Shown: positions 1 through 9,633, numbered from the stretch's first letter. The stretch is DNA of 64,000 nucleotides from Pseudovibrio brasiliensis (GCF_018282095.1 NZ_CP074126.1:544501-608500), one strand, 5' to 3'. The notes: generated by a model not told the origin, from the letters alone. Translations and numbers: made by a program.

Positions 1-1307
1 AGCCATTCATGGGCAACAAAACCTTCCTCTATGAGCGCTCCAAGGAAACGCTTGGCCTGCTCTATGCAGATCACTTCCCATTCCGCCAAAAGGCAACCGC
101 TCGCGGTGTCCGCCGCTCACCTTTGCATGAGCATCTGAAACAGGCAGGCGCAGCTTTTGGTGAGACAGCTGGATGGGAACGAGCCAACTGGTTCGCAGAC
201 CAAGAACAGGAGCCTACCTACGAGTATTCTTGGAAACGCCAGAACTGGTTCGAGAACTCCAAACGAGAACACCTCGCCATCCGCAACAATGTCGGCCTCT
301 ACGACATGTCCTCCTTCGGCAAAATCCGTGTTGAAGGCCCGGATGCGGAAAGCCTGCTCAATCATATGTGCGGTGGAGACATGTCGGTACCAGTCGGCAA
401 GATTGTCTACACGCAGTTCCTCAATGAACGCGGCGGGATTGAAGCTGATCTCACCGTCACGCGCTTGTCCGAAACGGCCTATCTGCTTGTCACTCCAGCG
501 GCGACTGTTATCAGAGAACTCAGCTGGCTCAACAAGCACAAGGCAGGTGCCAATGTGGTCATCACCGACATAACTGCGGGCGAAGCAACGCTGGTGGTGA
601 TGGGGCCTAACTCCAGAGAGCTGCTCTCCAAGGTCTCCAACCACGATTGGTCCAACGAGAACCACCCCTTCGGCACAATGCAGGAAATTGAATTCGGTAT
701 GGGCCTCGCTCGTGCTCACCGTGTCTCCTATGTGGGGGAACTGGGGTGGGAGCTTTATGTCTCAACAGAGATGGCTGCGCATGCCTATGAAACTCTGATG
801 GAAGCAGGCGCCGATTTAAACCTGAAACTCTGCGGTCTCCATGCAATGGATTCCCTGCGTATCGAAAAGGGTTTCCGACATTTCGGCCATGACATAACCG
901 AGGAAGACCACGTTCTGGAAGCCGGCCTCGGTTTCGCAGTCAGCACAAAGAAGCCATCCTTCATCGGCAGGGAAGCTGTCCTGCGTAAAAAGGAAGAGGG
1001 CCTGTCTTCCCGCATGCTGCAGTTCAAACTGAAAGACGCAGAACCACTCCTGCATCACAACGAACCTGTCCTGCGGGATGGAGAAATCGTTGGCTATCTT
1101 ACTTCCGGAAACTACGGCCACACTCTGGGCGGTGCAGTCGGCCTCGGCTACGTGCCGTGTAAGGGCGAAACAATCAAAGACATGCTCGCGTCCAACTACC
1201 AAATCGACGTGGAAGGCACTCTTTGCGATGCCGAAGCATCCTTCAAACCAATGTACGACCCCAAAAGCTTGCGCATGCGCGGACTGAAAGAACTGGAAGA
1301 CGCATAA
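1..1307 (+). CDS. Dimethylglycine/sarcosine dehydrogenase-type protein, C-terminal part (5' partial)
   Basis: The reading frame is open to the left edge of the window, and the first ATG (position 9) falls inside a recognisable family sequence, so the gene begins outside. What remains (about 433 residues) is the end of the FAD-oxidoreductase linker (ETLGLLYADHFPFR, ARGVRRSPLHEHL, GWERANWF) followed by an aminomethyltransferase (GcvT) fold (YDMSSFGKIRVEGPDAE, GYVGELGWELY-like SYVGELGWELYV, GLHAMDSLRIEKGFRHFG) and its C-terminal barrel. Family members oxidatively demethylate N-methyl amino acids such as dimethylglycine or sarcosine and pass the methyl group to tetrahydrofolate. The FAD-binding half is not visible, so the substrate cannot be assigned. 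It faces xsc convergently across a shared terminator region. Confidence 0.85.
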   Translation, partial: PFMGNKTFLYERSKETLGLLYADHFPFRQKATARGVRRSPLHEHLKQAGAAFGETAGWERANWFADQEQEPTYEYSWKRQNWFENSKREHLAIRNNVGLYDMSSFGKIRVEGPDAESLLNHMCGGDMSVPVGKIVYTQFLNERGGIEADLTVTRLSETAYLLVTPAATVIRELSWLNKHKAGANVVITDITAGEATLVVMGPNSRELLSKVSNHDWSNENHPFGTMQEIEFGMGLARAHRVSYVGELGWELYVSTEMAAHAYETLMEAGADLNLKLCGLHAMDSLRIEKGFRHFGHDITEEDHVLEAGLGFAVSTKKPSFIGREAVLRKKEEGLSSRMLQFKLKDAEPLLHHNEPVLRDGEIVGYLTSGNYGHTLGGAVGLGYVPCKGETIKDMLASNYQIDVEGTLCDAEASFKPMYDPKSLRMRGLKELEDA

Positions 1308-1395
1308 TCTAAAAGCAACGCCTCGTGCCATGCGCGAGGTGTTGTCCTAACTGGATGATTGTGCCGCAAAGTGTTGTTGTTCAACTAATGCGCAA

Positions 1396-1434
1396 AAAGA
1401 AAAGCCCGGGCAGCTTTACACTGCGCGGGCTTTA
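1396..1434. terminator. Bidirectional intrinsic terminator between the GcvT-type gene and xsc
   Basis: An 11-bp stem with one mismatch (AGCCCGGGCAG at 1403-1413 against CTGCGCGGGCT at 1421-1431) has a 7-nt loop. A-rich sequence lies on its left and a short T-run on its right. It lies between two convergent genes and could serve both. Confidence 0.7.
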
Positions 1435-1442
1435 AGATTGAT

Positions 1443-1469
1443 GCCCTTCTCAGAGGAGGCGAGAAGGGC
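1443..1469 (-). terminator. Hairpin just after the xsc stop
   Basis: A perfect 9-bp inverted repeat (GCCCTTCTC 1443-1451, GAGAAGGGC 1461-1469) with a 9-nt loop sits 14 bp beyond the xsc stop codon. It has no clear T-run of its own, so it probably acts with the hairpin at 1403-1431. Confidence 0.5.
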
Positions 1470-1482
1470 ACTGCTGGGGGAC

Positions 1483-3261
1483 TTACGCGAGTTCTTGCTC
1501 GCGCATATCTTCCGCATTGATGCCTGCAACAGCAACAGGTGCTTTCATGGCGTCTCTGCGGAAAGGCTCTCCAAGTTCCTGATTGAGGATCACCTCAATG
1601 AACGTGGTCTCATTGCGCTCCATCTGGCCTTCAATGGCATCATCCAGAGTCTTGCTCAGCTCATCCATGCTGAACACCTGAATGCCCTTGAGGCCACAAG
1701 CCTCCGCAATCTTGGCGTACTGCACTTCTAGATTAAGCTCAGTGCCAACGAAGTTATCGTCGTACCAAAGCGTGGTGTTGCGCTTCTCCGCACCCCACTG
1801 ATAGTTGCGGAAGATCACCATGGTGATCGGAGGCCAGTCATCACGGCCACACGCGGTCATCTCGTTCATGGAGATGCCAAAGGCACCATCACCGGCAAAG
1901 CCGACGACCGGCGTATCAGGACACCCAATCTTCGCGCCCAAAATAGCAGGAAGGCCATAACCGCATGGGCCGAACAGACCCGGAGCGAGATACTTACGTC
2001 CCTCATCAAAGCTTGGATACGCGTTACCAATCGCACAGTTGTTGCCGATGTCAGAAGAGATGATCGCTTCCTTCGGCAGCGCGGCCTGAATAGCGCGCCA
2101 TGCCATGCGTGGAGACATCTTCTCTGGCTCACGGGTACGAGCGCGCTCGTTCCATGTGGTGCCCGGATCATCATCCTCGTGATCCATGGAAGACAGCTCC
2201 TGCAACCACGCAGACTTTGCATGATGCACGAGAGCCTCACGCTCCTCACGGCCATCATTGCCAGCATGATCAGCCAGCTCTTCCATGATCTGCTCTGCCA
2301 CCGCACGAGCATCACCTTGAATGCCGACGGTGACTTTCTTGGTCAGACCGATCCGGTCAGAGTTGATGTCCACCTGAATGACCTTGGCATCTTTAGGCCA
2401 GTAATCCATGTCGTAGCAAGGCAGGGTGGAGAACGGGTTGAGGCGTGTGCCAAGGGCCAGCACAACATCCGCCTTAGAAATCATCTCCATACCTGCTTTG
2501 GAGCCGTTATAGCCAAGCGGACCAACGGAAAGCGGGTGATTGCCGGGAAACGCGTCATTATGCTGATAGCCACAGCAAACCGGCGCACTCAGCTTTTCGG
2601 CCAGAGCAGCGGACGCCTGAATAGCGCCACTGAGTACCACGCCCGCACCATTCAGGATCACAGGGAACTTGGCATCTGAAAGAAGCTCAGCAGCCTTCTT
2701 GATGGATTGCACACCACCGCGCGGCTTTTCCATACGCACGATCTGCGGCAGCTCGATGTCGATCACCTGTGTCCAGAAATCGCGCGGCACGTTGATCTGT
2801 GCCGGAGCACACCCACGCCAGGCCTTCTCAATCACGCGGTTCAGCACTTCTGCAATACGGGAAGGGTCACGGACCTCTTCCTGATAGCAAACCATATCCT
2901 CGAAGAGAGCCATCTGCTCAATCTCCTGAAAGCCACCTTGTCCGATGGTCTTGTTGGCTGCCTGCGGGGTAACAAGCAGCAAAGGCGTATGGTTCCAGTA
3001 AGCTGTTTTGATCGGTGTCACGAAGTTGGTGATGCCAGGGCCGTTCTGAGCAATCGCCATGCTCATCTTGCCGGTTGCGCGGGAGTACCCGTCCGCACTC
3101 ATGCCTGCGTTACATTCATGGGCACAATCCCAGAACTTGATACCTGCGGCGGGAAAGAGATCCGAAACCGGCATCATGGCTGAACCGATAATGCCAAAGG
3201 CGTTATCAATCCCGTGCATTTGCAGCACTTTTACAAAGGCCTCTTCGGTAGTCATCTTCAT
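1483..3261 (-). CDS. xsc: Sulfoacetaldehyde acetyltransferase Xsc
   Basis: A thiamine-diphosphate enzyme that converts sulfoacetaldehyde and phosphate to acetyl phosphate and sulfite, the desulfonation step of taurine and isethionate catabolism in the cytoplasm. The 592-residue protein has the three-domain acetolactate-synthase-like fold: an N-terminal PYR domain with the catalytic Glu in AHECNAG (about residue 49), a central domain, and a C-terminal PP domain with the ThDP/Mg motif GDGAFG (about residue 458). Near-identity to the Xsc signature (IGSAMMPVSDLFPAAGI, GPGITNF) separates it from AHAS. I place the start at the ATG at 3261 because GGGAGG lies 9 bp upstream (3271-3277); an in-frame ATG seven codons earlier has no such site. 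The usual partners tpa and pta are not in the window. Confidence 0.93.
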   Translation of the reverse strand: MKMTTEEAFVKVLQMHGIDNAFGIIGSAMMPVSDLFPAAGIKFWDCAHECNAGMSADGYSRATGKMSMAIAQNGPGITNFVTPIKTAYWNHTPLLLVTPQAANKTIGQGGFQEIEQMALFEDMVCYQEEVRDPSRIAEVLNRVIEKAWRGCAPAQINVPRDFWTQVIDIELPQIVRMEKPRGGVQSIKKAAELLSDAKFPVILNGAGVVLSGAIQASAALAEKLSAPVCCGYQHNDAFPGNHPLSVGPLGYNGSKAGMEMISKADVVLALGTRLNPFSTLPCYDMDYWPKDAKVIQVDINSDRIGLTKKVTVGIQGDARAVAEQIMEELADHAGNDGREEREALVHHAKSAWLQELSSMDHEDDDPGTTWNERARTREPEKMSPRMAWRAIQAALPKEAIISSDIGNNCAIGNAYPSFDEGRKYLAPGLFGPCGYGLPAILGAKIGCPDTPVVGFAGDGAFGISMNEMTACGRDDWPPITMVIFRNYQWGAEKRNTTLWYDDNFVGTELNLEVQYAKIAEACGLKGIQVFSMDELSKTLDDAIEGQMERNETTFIEVILNQELGEPFRRDAMKAPVAVAGINAEDMREQELA

Positions 3262-3444
3262 CGCACGAATCCTCCCCATCACGTCACAGGCTCGGCTGTG
3301 ATCTGCACATTCTGATATGCAATCAAACCTAGCGTGAGGTGGAGAAGAGCCTTAGGGCCAGATTCCGCTATAGCATTGGCCAGTTGCGTTGAGGAGCTTG
3401 AAGATAAAAGGAGAATACCCGTTGGTGGACATTGAGAAAGTGAC

Positions 3445-5250
3445 CTAACTTACGTCAACATCAAGGGAAACAAGGCTGGCCTTCATCAAACCACGCAGGG
3501 AGTTACCGATGTAAACCGCATCTGCCTCCTGCAGATCTGAAAGTGTCAGATCAGCTTCTTCCGCATACCCATGCTCCAGCAAACCTGCGCGGAACACACC
3601 GGGAAGCAAGCCGTGCTTCAGTGCTGGTGTCAGCAACTTGCCGTCCCTGCGGATAAACAGATTGGTGAAACTGCCCTCGGTCAGATATCCGGCTTCATTG
3701 AGGAAGATGACTTCAGAGCACTCATATTGGGCGGCATAGTCGGCCCGTGTTTGGTCATAAAACCCACGATGGCTGGTTTTGTGAAACAGGAAGCGGTCCT
3801 GCGAATGCACGCGTTCTTCTGCAATGCAGACTCGCCAATCAACATCGCTACCAGCAGGCATCTCCTGCGCAGTCACGGACAGCTCACCATCTTCCGCCAG
3901 ATCAAGCCGCACCCGCATGGAGTGCTCAAAACCTGCAGCATGGTCCCCAAGCACGCGCAAAGCTTGCTCCAGATTCCAGTTGAAGCCGAAGTAAGATGCG
4001 CTATCCGCCATCCGCTGCATATGCCGTTCCAGCAGTGTATAGCCATCCTCAGGCGTCCAGCCCATGGTTTCAAAAAGGGTGAACCGCTCGTCCGAGGCCT
4101 TCAGGAAGTTCAGCTTCAACAAGCATTCGTCATACTCAGGAGAAGCGCCGGAATCGAACACCACACCGGAGCCGGTGCCCATCTCTGCAGCACCATCCTC
4201 ATCAATCACAAGAGTACGGATCGCCACGTTGAAGGTGAAATCACCATTCGGCTCAATCATACCAATGGAACCCGTATAGATCCCGCGCGGGCTCTTTTCC
4301 AGATCGTCAATGATCTCCATGGCCCAAAGCTTTGGTGCTCCGGTAATGGACCCACACGGAAACAGCTCCTCAATGATTTCAGGCAGTTCAGCCCCATCCA
4401 CCAGCTCACCAGTTGTGGTGGATGTCATCTGGAACAGGCTGCGGTATTGCTCAACCTCGCAGTGCGAGGGAACACAAACACTGCCTGCTTTTGTGATGCG
4501 GGACAGATCATTTCGCATCAGATCGAGGATCATCGTGTTCTCAGCGCGCGATTTCTCATCGCTTTGCAGCCATTCCTGAACACGCGCATCTTCATAGGTT
4601 GTCCGCCCGCGCTGGGCAGTCCCTTTCATAGGCCGTGTAGTCAGCTGCTTGCCTTTGCGCTCCAGGAACAGCTCCGGAGAAATGGAAAGAACTTTCTGAT
4701 CTCCCAAATGCAGAAGCGCGGCATATCCGACAGGCTGCTGAAACAGCAAATTGTCAAAGAGCGCAGCCGCACTGCCAGTCTGTTCAAGCATCGCGCGCAT
4801 TGTCAGGTTGATTTGGTAGATATCGCCCTGTGCCAGATGCTGCTGCGTCTTCGCAAAAGCGGCATCATAGTCGCTCTTGCTCATGTCAAACTGGTTGATG
4901 TGAATGGAAGGGGAGGCTTCGTTGCCGGCCGCTTCCTTCAGCCACTGTGCTTCTTGCGCCCGAGACAAAAGCTCCGGTGCATCATAAACACCAAACCACG
5001 CAAGGGGCATGTTGCCGGAGCCGGAAAAGCGCTGCTTCAGCTTCTCTTCAAAGGCAAAGCCAAACTCATAGGAAAAGAAGCCCGCCAGATGATGGCCTGC
5101 TTTGCGTTCTTGCTCCAACTGCTGAAGAAACTGAGGGACCTCGGAAAGAGTTTGACAGGTTAACACGCGCTGAGGGGCTTGGAAGAGGCGCGCAGGCTCA
5201 TGACTTAGCCTGTCGACAAGAAGTACCGTTCCAAACGCAAACTGCGCCAT
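3445..5250 (-). CDS. pabB: Bifunctional aminodeoxychorismate synthase component I / 4-amino-4-deoxychorismate lyase (PabB-PabC fusion)
   Basis: The 601-residue protein carries two folate-pathway activities. Residues 1 to about 375 form a chorismate-binding domain with PMKGTAQRG, the DEKSRAENTMILDLMRNDL block and GSITGAPK, typical of PabB, which aminates chorismate with ammonia from PabA. Residues from about 390 are a class IV PLP aminotransferase domain (FTLFETMGW, LLERHMQRM, YLTEGSFTNLFI) matching PabC, which releases pyruvate to give 4-aminobenzoate. Such fusions are common in Alphaproteobacteria. No pabA is present here, so the glutaminase must come from elsewhere. Start at the ATG at 5250. 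Confidence 0.92.
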   Translation of the reverse strand: MAQFAFGTVLLVDRLSHEPARLFQAPQRVLTCQTLSEVPQFLQQLEQERKAGHHLAGFFSYEFGFAFEEKLKQRFSGSGNMPLAWFGVYDAPELLSRAQEAQWLKEAAGNEASPSIHINQFDMSKSDYDAAFAKTQQHLAQGDIYQINLTMRAMLEQTGSAAALFDNLLFQQPVGYAALLHLGDQKVLSISPELFLERKGKQLTTRPMKGTAQRGRTTYEDARVQEWLQSDEKSRAENTMILDLMRNDLSRITKAGSVCVPSHCEVEQYRSLFQMTSTTTGELVDGAELPEIIEELFPCGSITGAPKLWAMEIIDDLEKSPRGIYTGSIGMIEPNGDFTFNVAIRTLVIDEDGAAEMGTGSGVVFDSGASPEYDECLLKLNFLKASDERFTLFETMGWTPEDGYTLLERHMQRMADSASYFGFNWNLEQALRVLGDHAAGFEHSMRVRLDLAEDGELSVTAQEMPAGSDVDWRVCIAEERVHSQDRFLFHKTSHRGFYDQTRADYAAQYECSEVIFLNEAGYLTEGSFTNLFIRRDGKLLTPALKHGLLPGVFRAGLLEHGYAEEADLTLSDLQEADAVYIGNSLRGLMKASLVSLDVDVS

Positions 5251-5449
5251 GCCTGTCCATTCTTATTTGGGTTACCCTTATTAAGAATGCTCAATACCAG
5301 CCCGCCAGACCAAGGCAATCATAAAATTGTCTCCAAGTCCGTTTGTTGAGTATTTTTGCGTAAATTGTGATCGATTTTCACTCAAATTCCGCAAGATGAA
5401 GCCGTAAGAGGTAAATTTGCTGAAGCAAGATAAGTACCCCAAACGTGAA

Positions 5450-5472
5450 ACGGGCCACCAATGGCGACCCGT
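5450..5472 (-). terminator. Hairpin downstream of the membrane chemoreceptor
   Basis: A 10-bp stem (5450-5459 against 5463-5472, two G-U type pairs) with a 3-nt loop lies 25 bp after the stop of the minus-strand chemoreceptor gene. T-rich sequence follows weakly on the minus strand. Confidence 0.5.
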
Positions 5473-5496
5473 CAAACTCAAAAATTGAAGTGCTGA

Positions 5497-6969
5497 TTAA
5501 GCAACATCGTGGAAGAAGCGCTCCAGTGTATCGTGAACTTCATTAAGATCACCATCCACCTTGCTTGCTTTCTCTGTCACTTCGAAAACAGAACCGGTTG
5601 CTTCGTTCATGGCTTCGCTAAGGCTCGCGATGCCCTGGGAAACAGCCATGGTACCGTCTGAGGCTGCCAGAATATTAGCTGAAATCTCGTTGGTCGCATC
5701 ACCTTGCTGGGTGATCGCTTCTGCAATCGCGCCAGTGTGAGAGTTCACCTCATCCATGGTGTGGGAGATAGAGCCAATCGCTTCCACCGCTTCACGGGTT
5801 CTACCCTGAATGGCGGAAACCTGAGAGGCAATCTCTTCCGTCGCTTTGGAGGTCTGGTTCGCCAGCTCTTTAACTTCAGCCGCCACAACCGCAAAGCCTT
5901 TGCCAGCTTCACCGGCACGCGCCGCTTCAATGGTGGCGTTCAATGCCAGCAGGTTGGTCTGCTCCGCAATTGCTTGAATGAGAGTCACAACTTCACCAAT
6001 GCGGCTTGCAGCTTCTGCAAGGCTGCCGATGGTGTCGTTGGTTTCCTGCGCACCGCGTGTTGTGGCTTCCACCATCTCATTGGCCTGCGCAATCTGGCGC
6101 GCGATCTCGGAAATAGAGGAGGACAGCTCTTCAGACGCAGCAGAAACTGTCTGCACATTACCGGAAGCCGCATCCGAGGAAGTCACCACCTCAGTTGTAT
6201 GGCTGGAGCATTTATGCGTCGCGTTCTCAAGGCCTTTAGAAGCGGAAACAATGCTGTGTGTGTTCTGAGAAAGGCTCTTCAGCTGTCCATCAACCGCATC
6301 ACGTAAATCGGAAACATGCTTCTCAAAGAAAGCGATACGCTCGGACTGCTCAGCAATCTTCTGCTCATTCTCTGCGATTTCGGCAGCTGGCGTGCTGACT
6401 GTAGCAGCAGCTTCACTCACGCCGGTGCTTTCAGCTGGTGCTTCACCCTGCGTGCTAAGAAACGCCATAGTCACACCAGCAAGCAGAACCAGAATGATCA
6501 TGTTGCCGGAAAAAGTGCTCTGCTCACTCACCAGAAACTCTGGCATCACGAACAGGCTACCGAGCAGATAAATCGTGGAAACTGCAAGGAAGCCACCAAG
6601 AGCGCCGCCATTGCGGGAAGAACCCAGAACGACGAGCGGTGCGAAGAACAGAATATTGAAGTCCACTTGCCAGCCTTCAGCATACCCGCCAACCGCAGCG
6701 GCAGAACTTGCAAGGCCAGCCAGAACAGCAAGGCAAACGCCCGACGCAAGTTCTGAAGTGCCGGAAGTCTTATCTTTTAGCCATAGTGCGGTTGGAATAG
6801 CAGCAAGCAGGAAAGCAACTCCTGAAAGAATGCTCATGGTGCCGGTGTCACCAGCCCAGCTCATCCCAAAGCTTAGGAGAGCAAGAACCCAGCCCAGAGC
6901 AATTGGCCAACTGGTTGAACCCATGTCAGATTGGCCTACCTCTTCTTCAAATCCGACTGCAGCACTCAT
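5497..6969 (-). CDS. Membrane-anchored methyl-accepting chemotaxis protein
   Basis: A 490-residue chemoreceptor. The N-terminal ~190 residues contain several hydrophobic stretches (for example [41 protein letters not shown]), consistent with about six membrane helices and no large periplasmic domain; I see no HAMP domain. A Thr/Glu/Ala-rich linker precedes a long coiled coil with the conserved CheW/CheA-binding hairpin tip ([20 protein letters not shown]), so it should signal to the chemotaxis kinase from the membrane. Start chosen at the ATG at 6969, with GGAAG about 7 bp upstream; an in-frame start 16 codons earlier lacks a good site. The ligand cannot be told from the sequence. Confidence 0.9.
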   Translation of the reverse strand: MSAAVGFEEEVGQSDMGSTSWPIALGWVLALLSFGMSWAGDTGTMSILSGVAFLLAAIPTALWLKDKTSGTSELASGVCLAVLAGLASSAAAVGGYAEGWQVDFNILFFAPLVVLGSSRNGGALGGFLAVSTIYLLGSLFVMPEFLVSEQSTFSGNMIILVLLAGVTMAFLSTQGEAPAESTGVSEAAATVSTPAAEIAENEQKIAEQSERIAFFEKHVSDLRDAVDGQLKSLSQNTHSIVSASKGLENATHKCSSHTTEVVTSSDAASGNVQTVSAASEELSSSISEIARQIAQANEMVEATTRGAQETNDTIGSLAEAASRIGEVVTLIQAIAEQTNLLALNATIEAARAGEAGKGFAVVAAEVKELANQTSKATEEIASQVSAIQGRTREAVEAIGSISHTMDEVNSHTGAIAEAITQQGDATNEISANILAASDGTMAVSQGIASLSEAMNEATGSVFEVTEKASKVDGDLNEVHDTLERFFHDVA

Positions 6970-7387
6970 TTCAGGTCTTCCCTTAATAGTATTGGTGCAA
7001 AGCGCACCCCAATACATCTACCCAATTATTATCACGCACTCCGACTTTGTAAGTCTCTGGAATCACAAAGGAACACGCACAACCACAAGCAGCAGGCCAA
7101 GAGTAATCTGCTTGGAAACTGCTTGACTGAATGAAAAGAGCAACACGCAGGAACGAGCAAAGTCGCCAGTAATCACCTCAAAAGCGAAAACGCTCTCCAG
7201 AATGAATTGCGTAAATCATTCCATTCAAATCTTAGTTGTAATTTGTATTAGATTTATGCTTAAGAGAAGCTTAATGGAGCGTCGGTGAGGGGCAAAAATG
7301 CAAACAACACCAAAGCATATGCTTCGGTGTTGCCGCGTTGAAAATAAAATGAAAAATATAAATCGCTAAGTACGTGAAATAGTTGAC
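6970..7387. other. Intergenic region between chemoreceptor and MarR gene
   Basis: About 420 bp without a convincing gene. It should carry the chemoreceptor promoter (minus strand) and ends in the terminator of the MarR gene near 7305-7332. No other structure was recognised. Confidence 0.5.
7305..7332 (-). terminator. 28-bp near-perfect palindrome, terminator of the MarR-type gene
   Basis: The left arm CAACACCAAAGCAT (7305-7318) pairs with ATGCTTCGGTGTTG (7319-7332) with one mismatch. On the minus strand it is followed by a T-rich stretch (7290-7304), and it lies 56 bp beyond the MarR stop codon. An operator role is possible but less likely, since no start codon is close. Confidence 0.65.
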
Positions 7388-7867
7388 TTAGGCTGGTTCG
7401 TTCTCTTCAACCTTTTCATCTTCCATCGGGTCATCATAGCAGAAGCGAGTGCAAGCTGAGCTTTCCACGTCGTTCAAAATGAACTTGAGAAGGGAAGAGA
7501 GGTTGTCCAATTGGCTCTCATCAATGTCACCGAGCAGCGCATGAGCTGCTTTGCGACGGGCTTCGGCCACTTCGACGGCTTTGCGTTTACCGCGAACGGT
7601 CAGTTCCACCATCACTTCACGACCTCTGCGGCGCAGACGTCGGACCAACCAATCCTTTTCAAGGCGGTCAATCAGGCGAACGGTAGCGGAATGGCTCAAG
7701 CGAACTTCTTTAGCGACCGTACCGATGGAGATGGCTGGGGAGCGTCTCATAATAAGAAGAGCCGCAACAGCGCTTGTTGAAAGATCTCCGTAAGCATCAA
7801 CACTCGCATCTTCCAGTGCTGTACTTACTGCGGAAAGTTGGTCTGCAATATGATTTGTTCTCATCAT
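7388..7867 (-). CDS. MarR-family transcriptional regulator with acidic, Cys-containing tail
   Basis: 159 residues with the winged-helix core of MarR proteins: SIGTVAKEVRLSHSATVRLIDRLEKDWLVRR is the helix-turn-helix (about residues 47-77), and the basic wing LRRRGREVMVELT follows. MarR proteins bind palindromic operators as dimers and respond to small ligands or oxidation. The C-terminal end is unusual: after the dimerisation helix comes SACTRFCYDD and an acidic tail (EDEKVEENEPA). Two Cys four residues apart could be redox-active or bind a metal, which is inference. The neighbour is msrA (methionine sulfoxide repair), compatible with an oxidative-stress link. The start is one of two adjacent ATGs. 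Confidence 0.85.
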   Translation of the reverse strand: MMRTNHIADQLSAVSTALEDASVDAYGDLSTSAVAALLIMRRSPAISIGTVAKEVRLSHSATVRLIDRLEKDWLVRRLRRRGREVMVELTVRGKRKAVEVAEARRKAAHALLGDIDESQLDNLSSLLKFILNDVESSACTRFCYDDPMEDEKVEENEPA

Positions 7868-8075
7868 TAATTAAATCTCTAAAATACTGTCCTGACGATT
7901 CTGACTTAGCGTCATTAGAGTTAATCCTAAAACTGCAATTTAACAAATGCAAGTTTAATAAAATTGAAAATAATAAGTATTTCGCATTGGTGCAACCTGC
8001 AAAATCAATAAAAACCGCCAATTCGGTCCCTGATTATTAGCAGGTTGCAATTATCCATAAATTATTTTTGGTCAC

Positions 8076-8750
8076 CTATTGCTGAGGGGGCTGCGACGAA
8101 AACGGCAATGGGCAGGTCGCACCTGTGCCCCCAAGGCCACAGTATCCATCTGGATTCTTTGCCAAATATTGCTGGTGATATTCCTCAGCATAATAGAACA
8201 CGTCGAGCCTACCGATTTCCGTGGTAATCGGCGTGTTTTTGCCGATTTCCTTGAGGGCCTGCTGATAGGTCTTGGCTGTTTCTTTAGCCGCCTCAATATC
8301 TGCATCACTCGTCAAATAAAGCGCAGATCTATACTGTGTTCCAACATCATTGCCCTGACGCATTCCTTGCGTTGGGTCGTGACGCTCCCAAAACACCTTC
8401 AGAAGTTGTTCCAGTGAAATCTCTTCTGGATTGTAGACCACTTTTACAATTTCAGTGTGACCGGTCTGACCAGTGCACGTTTCATGGTAGGTCGGATTCT
8501 TGGTAGTGCCACCTGCAAAGCCAACAGCTGTTACATACACACCCGGCAATTCCCAGAAGGCGCGTTCCGCGCCCCAGTAACAGCCCATGCCCACATAAAT
8601 CTCTTTCATCCCGTCAGGATAAGGTCCGTCCAGATCATGGCCATTCACGAAGTGTTTGCCTGGCGTCATAATAGGAGTGTCCCGGCCAGGCAGCGCATTG
8701 CTTGCATCTGGCATTTTAAACTTGTTTGAGAGCATTCTGAGAAACGACAT
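8076..8750 (-). CDS. msrA: Peptide-methionine (S)-S-oxide reductase MsrA
   Basis: The enzyme reduces the S-epimer of methionine sulfoxide in proteins, using thioredoxin. The 224-residue protein has the active-site motif [11 protein letters not shown] (about residue 55; the second position is Tyr rather than the more common Phe), the family blocks GYAGG-like [12 protein letters not shown] and GHTEIVKV, and [10 protein letters not shown], with further Cys residues near the C-terminus ([12 protein letters not shown]) that can act as resolving cysteines. A GTG two codons upstream is possible, but ATG at 8750 has AGGTAAG upstream. The neighbouring MarR-type gene may control it. Confidence 0.93.
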   Translation of the reverse strand: MSFLRMLSNKFKMPDASNALPGRDTPIMTPGKHFVNGHDLDGPYPDGMKEIYVGMGCYWGAERAFWELPGVYVTAVGFAGGTTKNPTYHETCTGQTGHTEIVKVVYNPEEISLEQLLKVFWERHDPTQGMRQGNDVGTQYRSALYLTSDADIEAAKETAKTYQQALKEIGKNTPITTEIGRLDVFYYAEEYHQQYLAKNPDGYCGLGGTGATCPLPFSSQPPQQ

Positions 8751-8776
8751 ATTCACTTACCTGTAAAGACTCTGCA

Positions 8777-9094
8777 TCACAGCAGGGTTGTGCTGATGCG
8801 ACGCCGCTTGTCGCCATACCATAGCATAATTAGGCCGATAGGTCCGAATATAACCCACGGCGGCATCAACAAAACGCTTTGAATGATCGGATCCCAGAGG
8901 ATAGGGCTCACGTACCGTTGGATGGCCGCCTGTGATGCATTGAGCGTTTCAGGTGACAGATCAAACCAGATCAGCCCCAGTGGTGTAGAGGTCCAGCTGG
9001 AGACCGCGATGCTCTTGGTGGCATCCACGACAAATGAGACCAGCGCAATGGCCACAAACCATACACCTATAAAACGCAGTAAAAATCCAACCAC
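8777..9094 (-). CDS. Small membrane protein, conserved hypothetical
   Basis: 105 residues with an N-terminal hydrophobic helix (FLLRFIGVWFVAIALVSFVVDA), a polar middle segment (ATKSIAVSSWTSTPLGLIW) and a second hydrophobic stretch (SVLLMPPWVIFGPIGLIMLWY) ending in a basic tail (GDKRRRIS). This predicts two membrane helices. I recall similar small proteins in other Alphaproteobacteria but no function. It lies 27 bp downstream of the start side of msrA on the same strand and may share its transcript. Confidence 0.65.
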   Translation of the reverse strand: MVGFLLRFIGVWFVAIALVSFVVDATKSIAVSSWTSTPLGLIWFDLSPETLNASQAAIQRYVSPILWDPIIQSVLLMPPWVIFGPIGLIMLWYGDKRRRISTTLL

Positions 9095-9543
9095 GTGTTT
9101 GCTTCCTTTTCCTGTCAGCTTTCAGAGCACACTCCCTCAGATCCAATAGGATCAGATTTCAAAGAGCCACTCTGGCAAAAAACTAGAGCATGATACGCAA
9201 CTGCAAATGAACACCACGCGCTCCAAATCCCATTAGAGCCTGCGTGTATCCACAGTACCGCATGCAATCTAAGGTGCAACCTATCAGAACAGGGATAGAG
9301 ACGGCTCTTACTAAGGTGCAACCTATCAGAACAGGGATAGAGACGGCTCTTAAAATCCAGTCAAAACTGCGTAATAGATTGTGAGTGGATGCCCGCGCGG
9401 CCTCTGAAAAATGCCTTTGTTTTCATTCTGGTTCCACAGAGTGGGGAAACATCACAAAAAAATCGAAAAGACCTCTTGCGCCCCCCAAGAGTTTTGCATA
9501 TACCCCCTCTCACGCCGCCGGGCATACCCGGTGAGCAGATTGC
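9095..9543. other. Intergenic region before tRNA-Ser
   Basis: About 450 bp with no convincing gene. It holds the 42-bp tandem duplication at 9269-9352 and, close to the tRNA, the likely tRNA promoter. Nothing else was recognised. Confidence 0.5.
9269..9352. repeat. Perfect 42-bp tandem duplication
   Basis: Two identical adjacent 42-bp units (9269-9310 and 9311-9352), each beginning CTAAGGTGCAACC and ending GAGACGGCTCTTA. They lie in non-coding DNA about 190 bp upstream of the tRNA-Ser gene. The exact identity indicates a recent duplication or an assembly artefact. Confidence 0.95.
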
Positions 9544-9633
9544 GGAGAGGTGGCCGAGTGGTCGAAGGCGCACGCCTGGAACGCGTGTAGGCGGGTAACC
9601 GTCTCCAGGGTTCGAATCCCTGTCTCTCCGCCA
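9544..9633 (+). tRNA. tRNA-Ser, anticodon GGA
   Basis: A 90-nt class II tRNA. The acceptor stem GGAGAGG (9544-9550) pairs with TCTCTCC with a final G-U pair; the discriminator is G and CCA is encoded (9631-9633). The anticodon stem-loop CACGC-CTGGAAC-GCGTG gives anticodon GGA (9578-9580), reading UCC/UCU serine codons. The long variable arm and the T arm CAGGG-TTCGAAT-CCCTG confirm the class. Confidence 0.97.

Noticed and set aside
3571-5163. 530-codon open frame on the plus strand
   Set aside because: It lies wholly antisense to pabBC, whose domains are unmistakable; it has no recognisable family sequence.
9544-9633. tRNA-Ser as an integration site of an island
   Set aside because: No integrase gene and no second copy of the tRNA 3' end was seen in the window.
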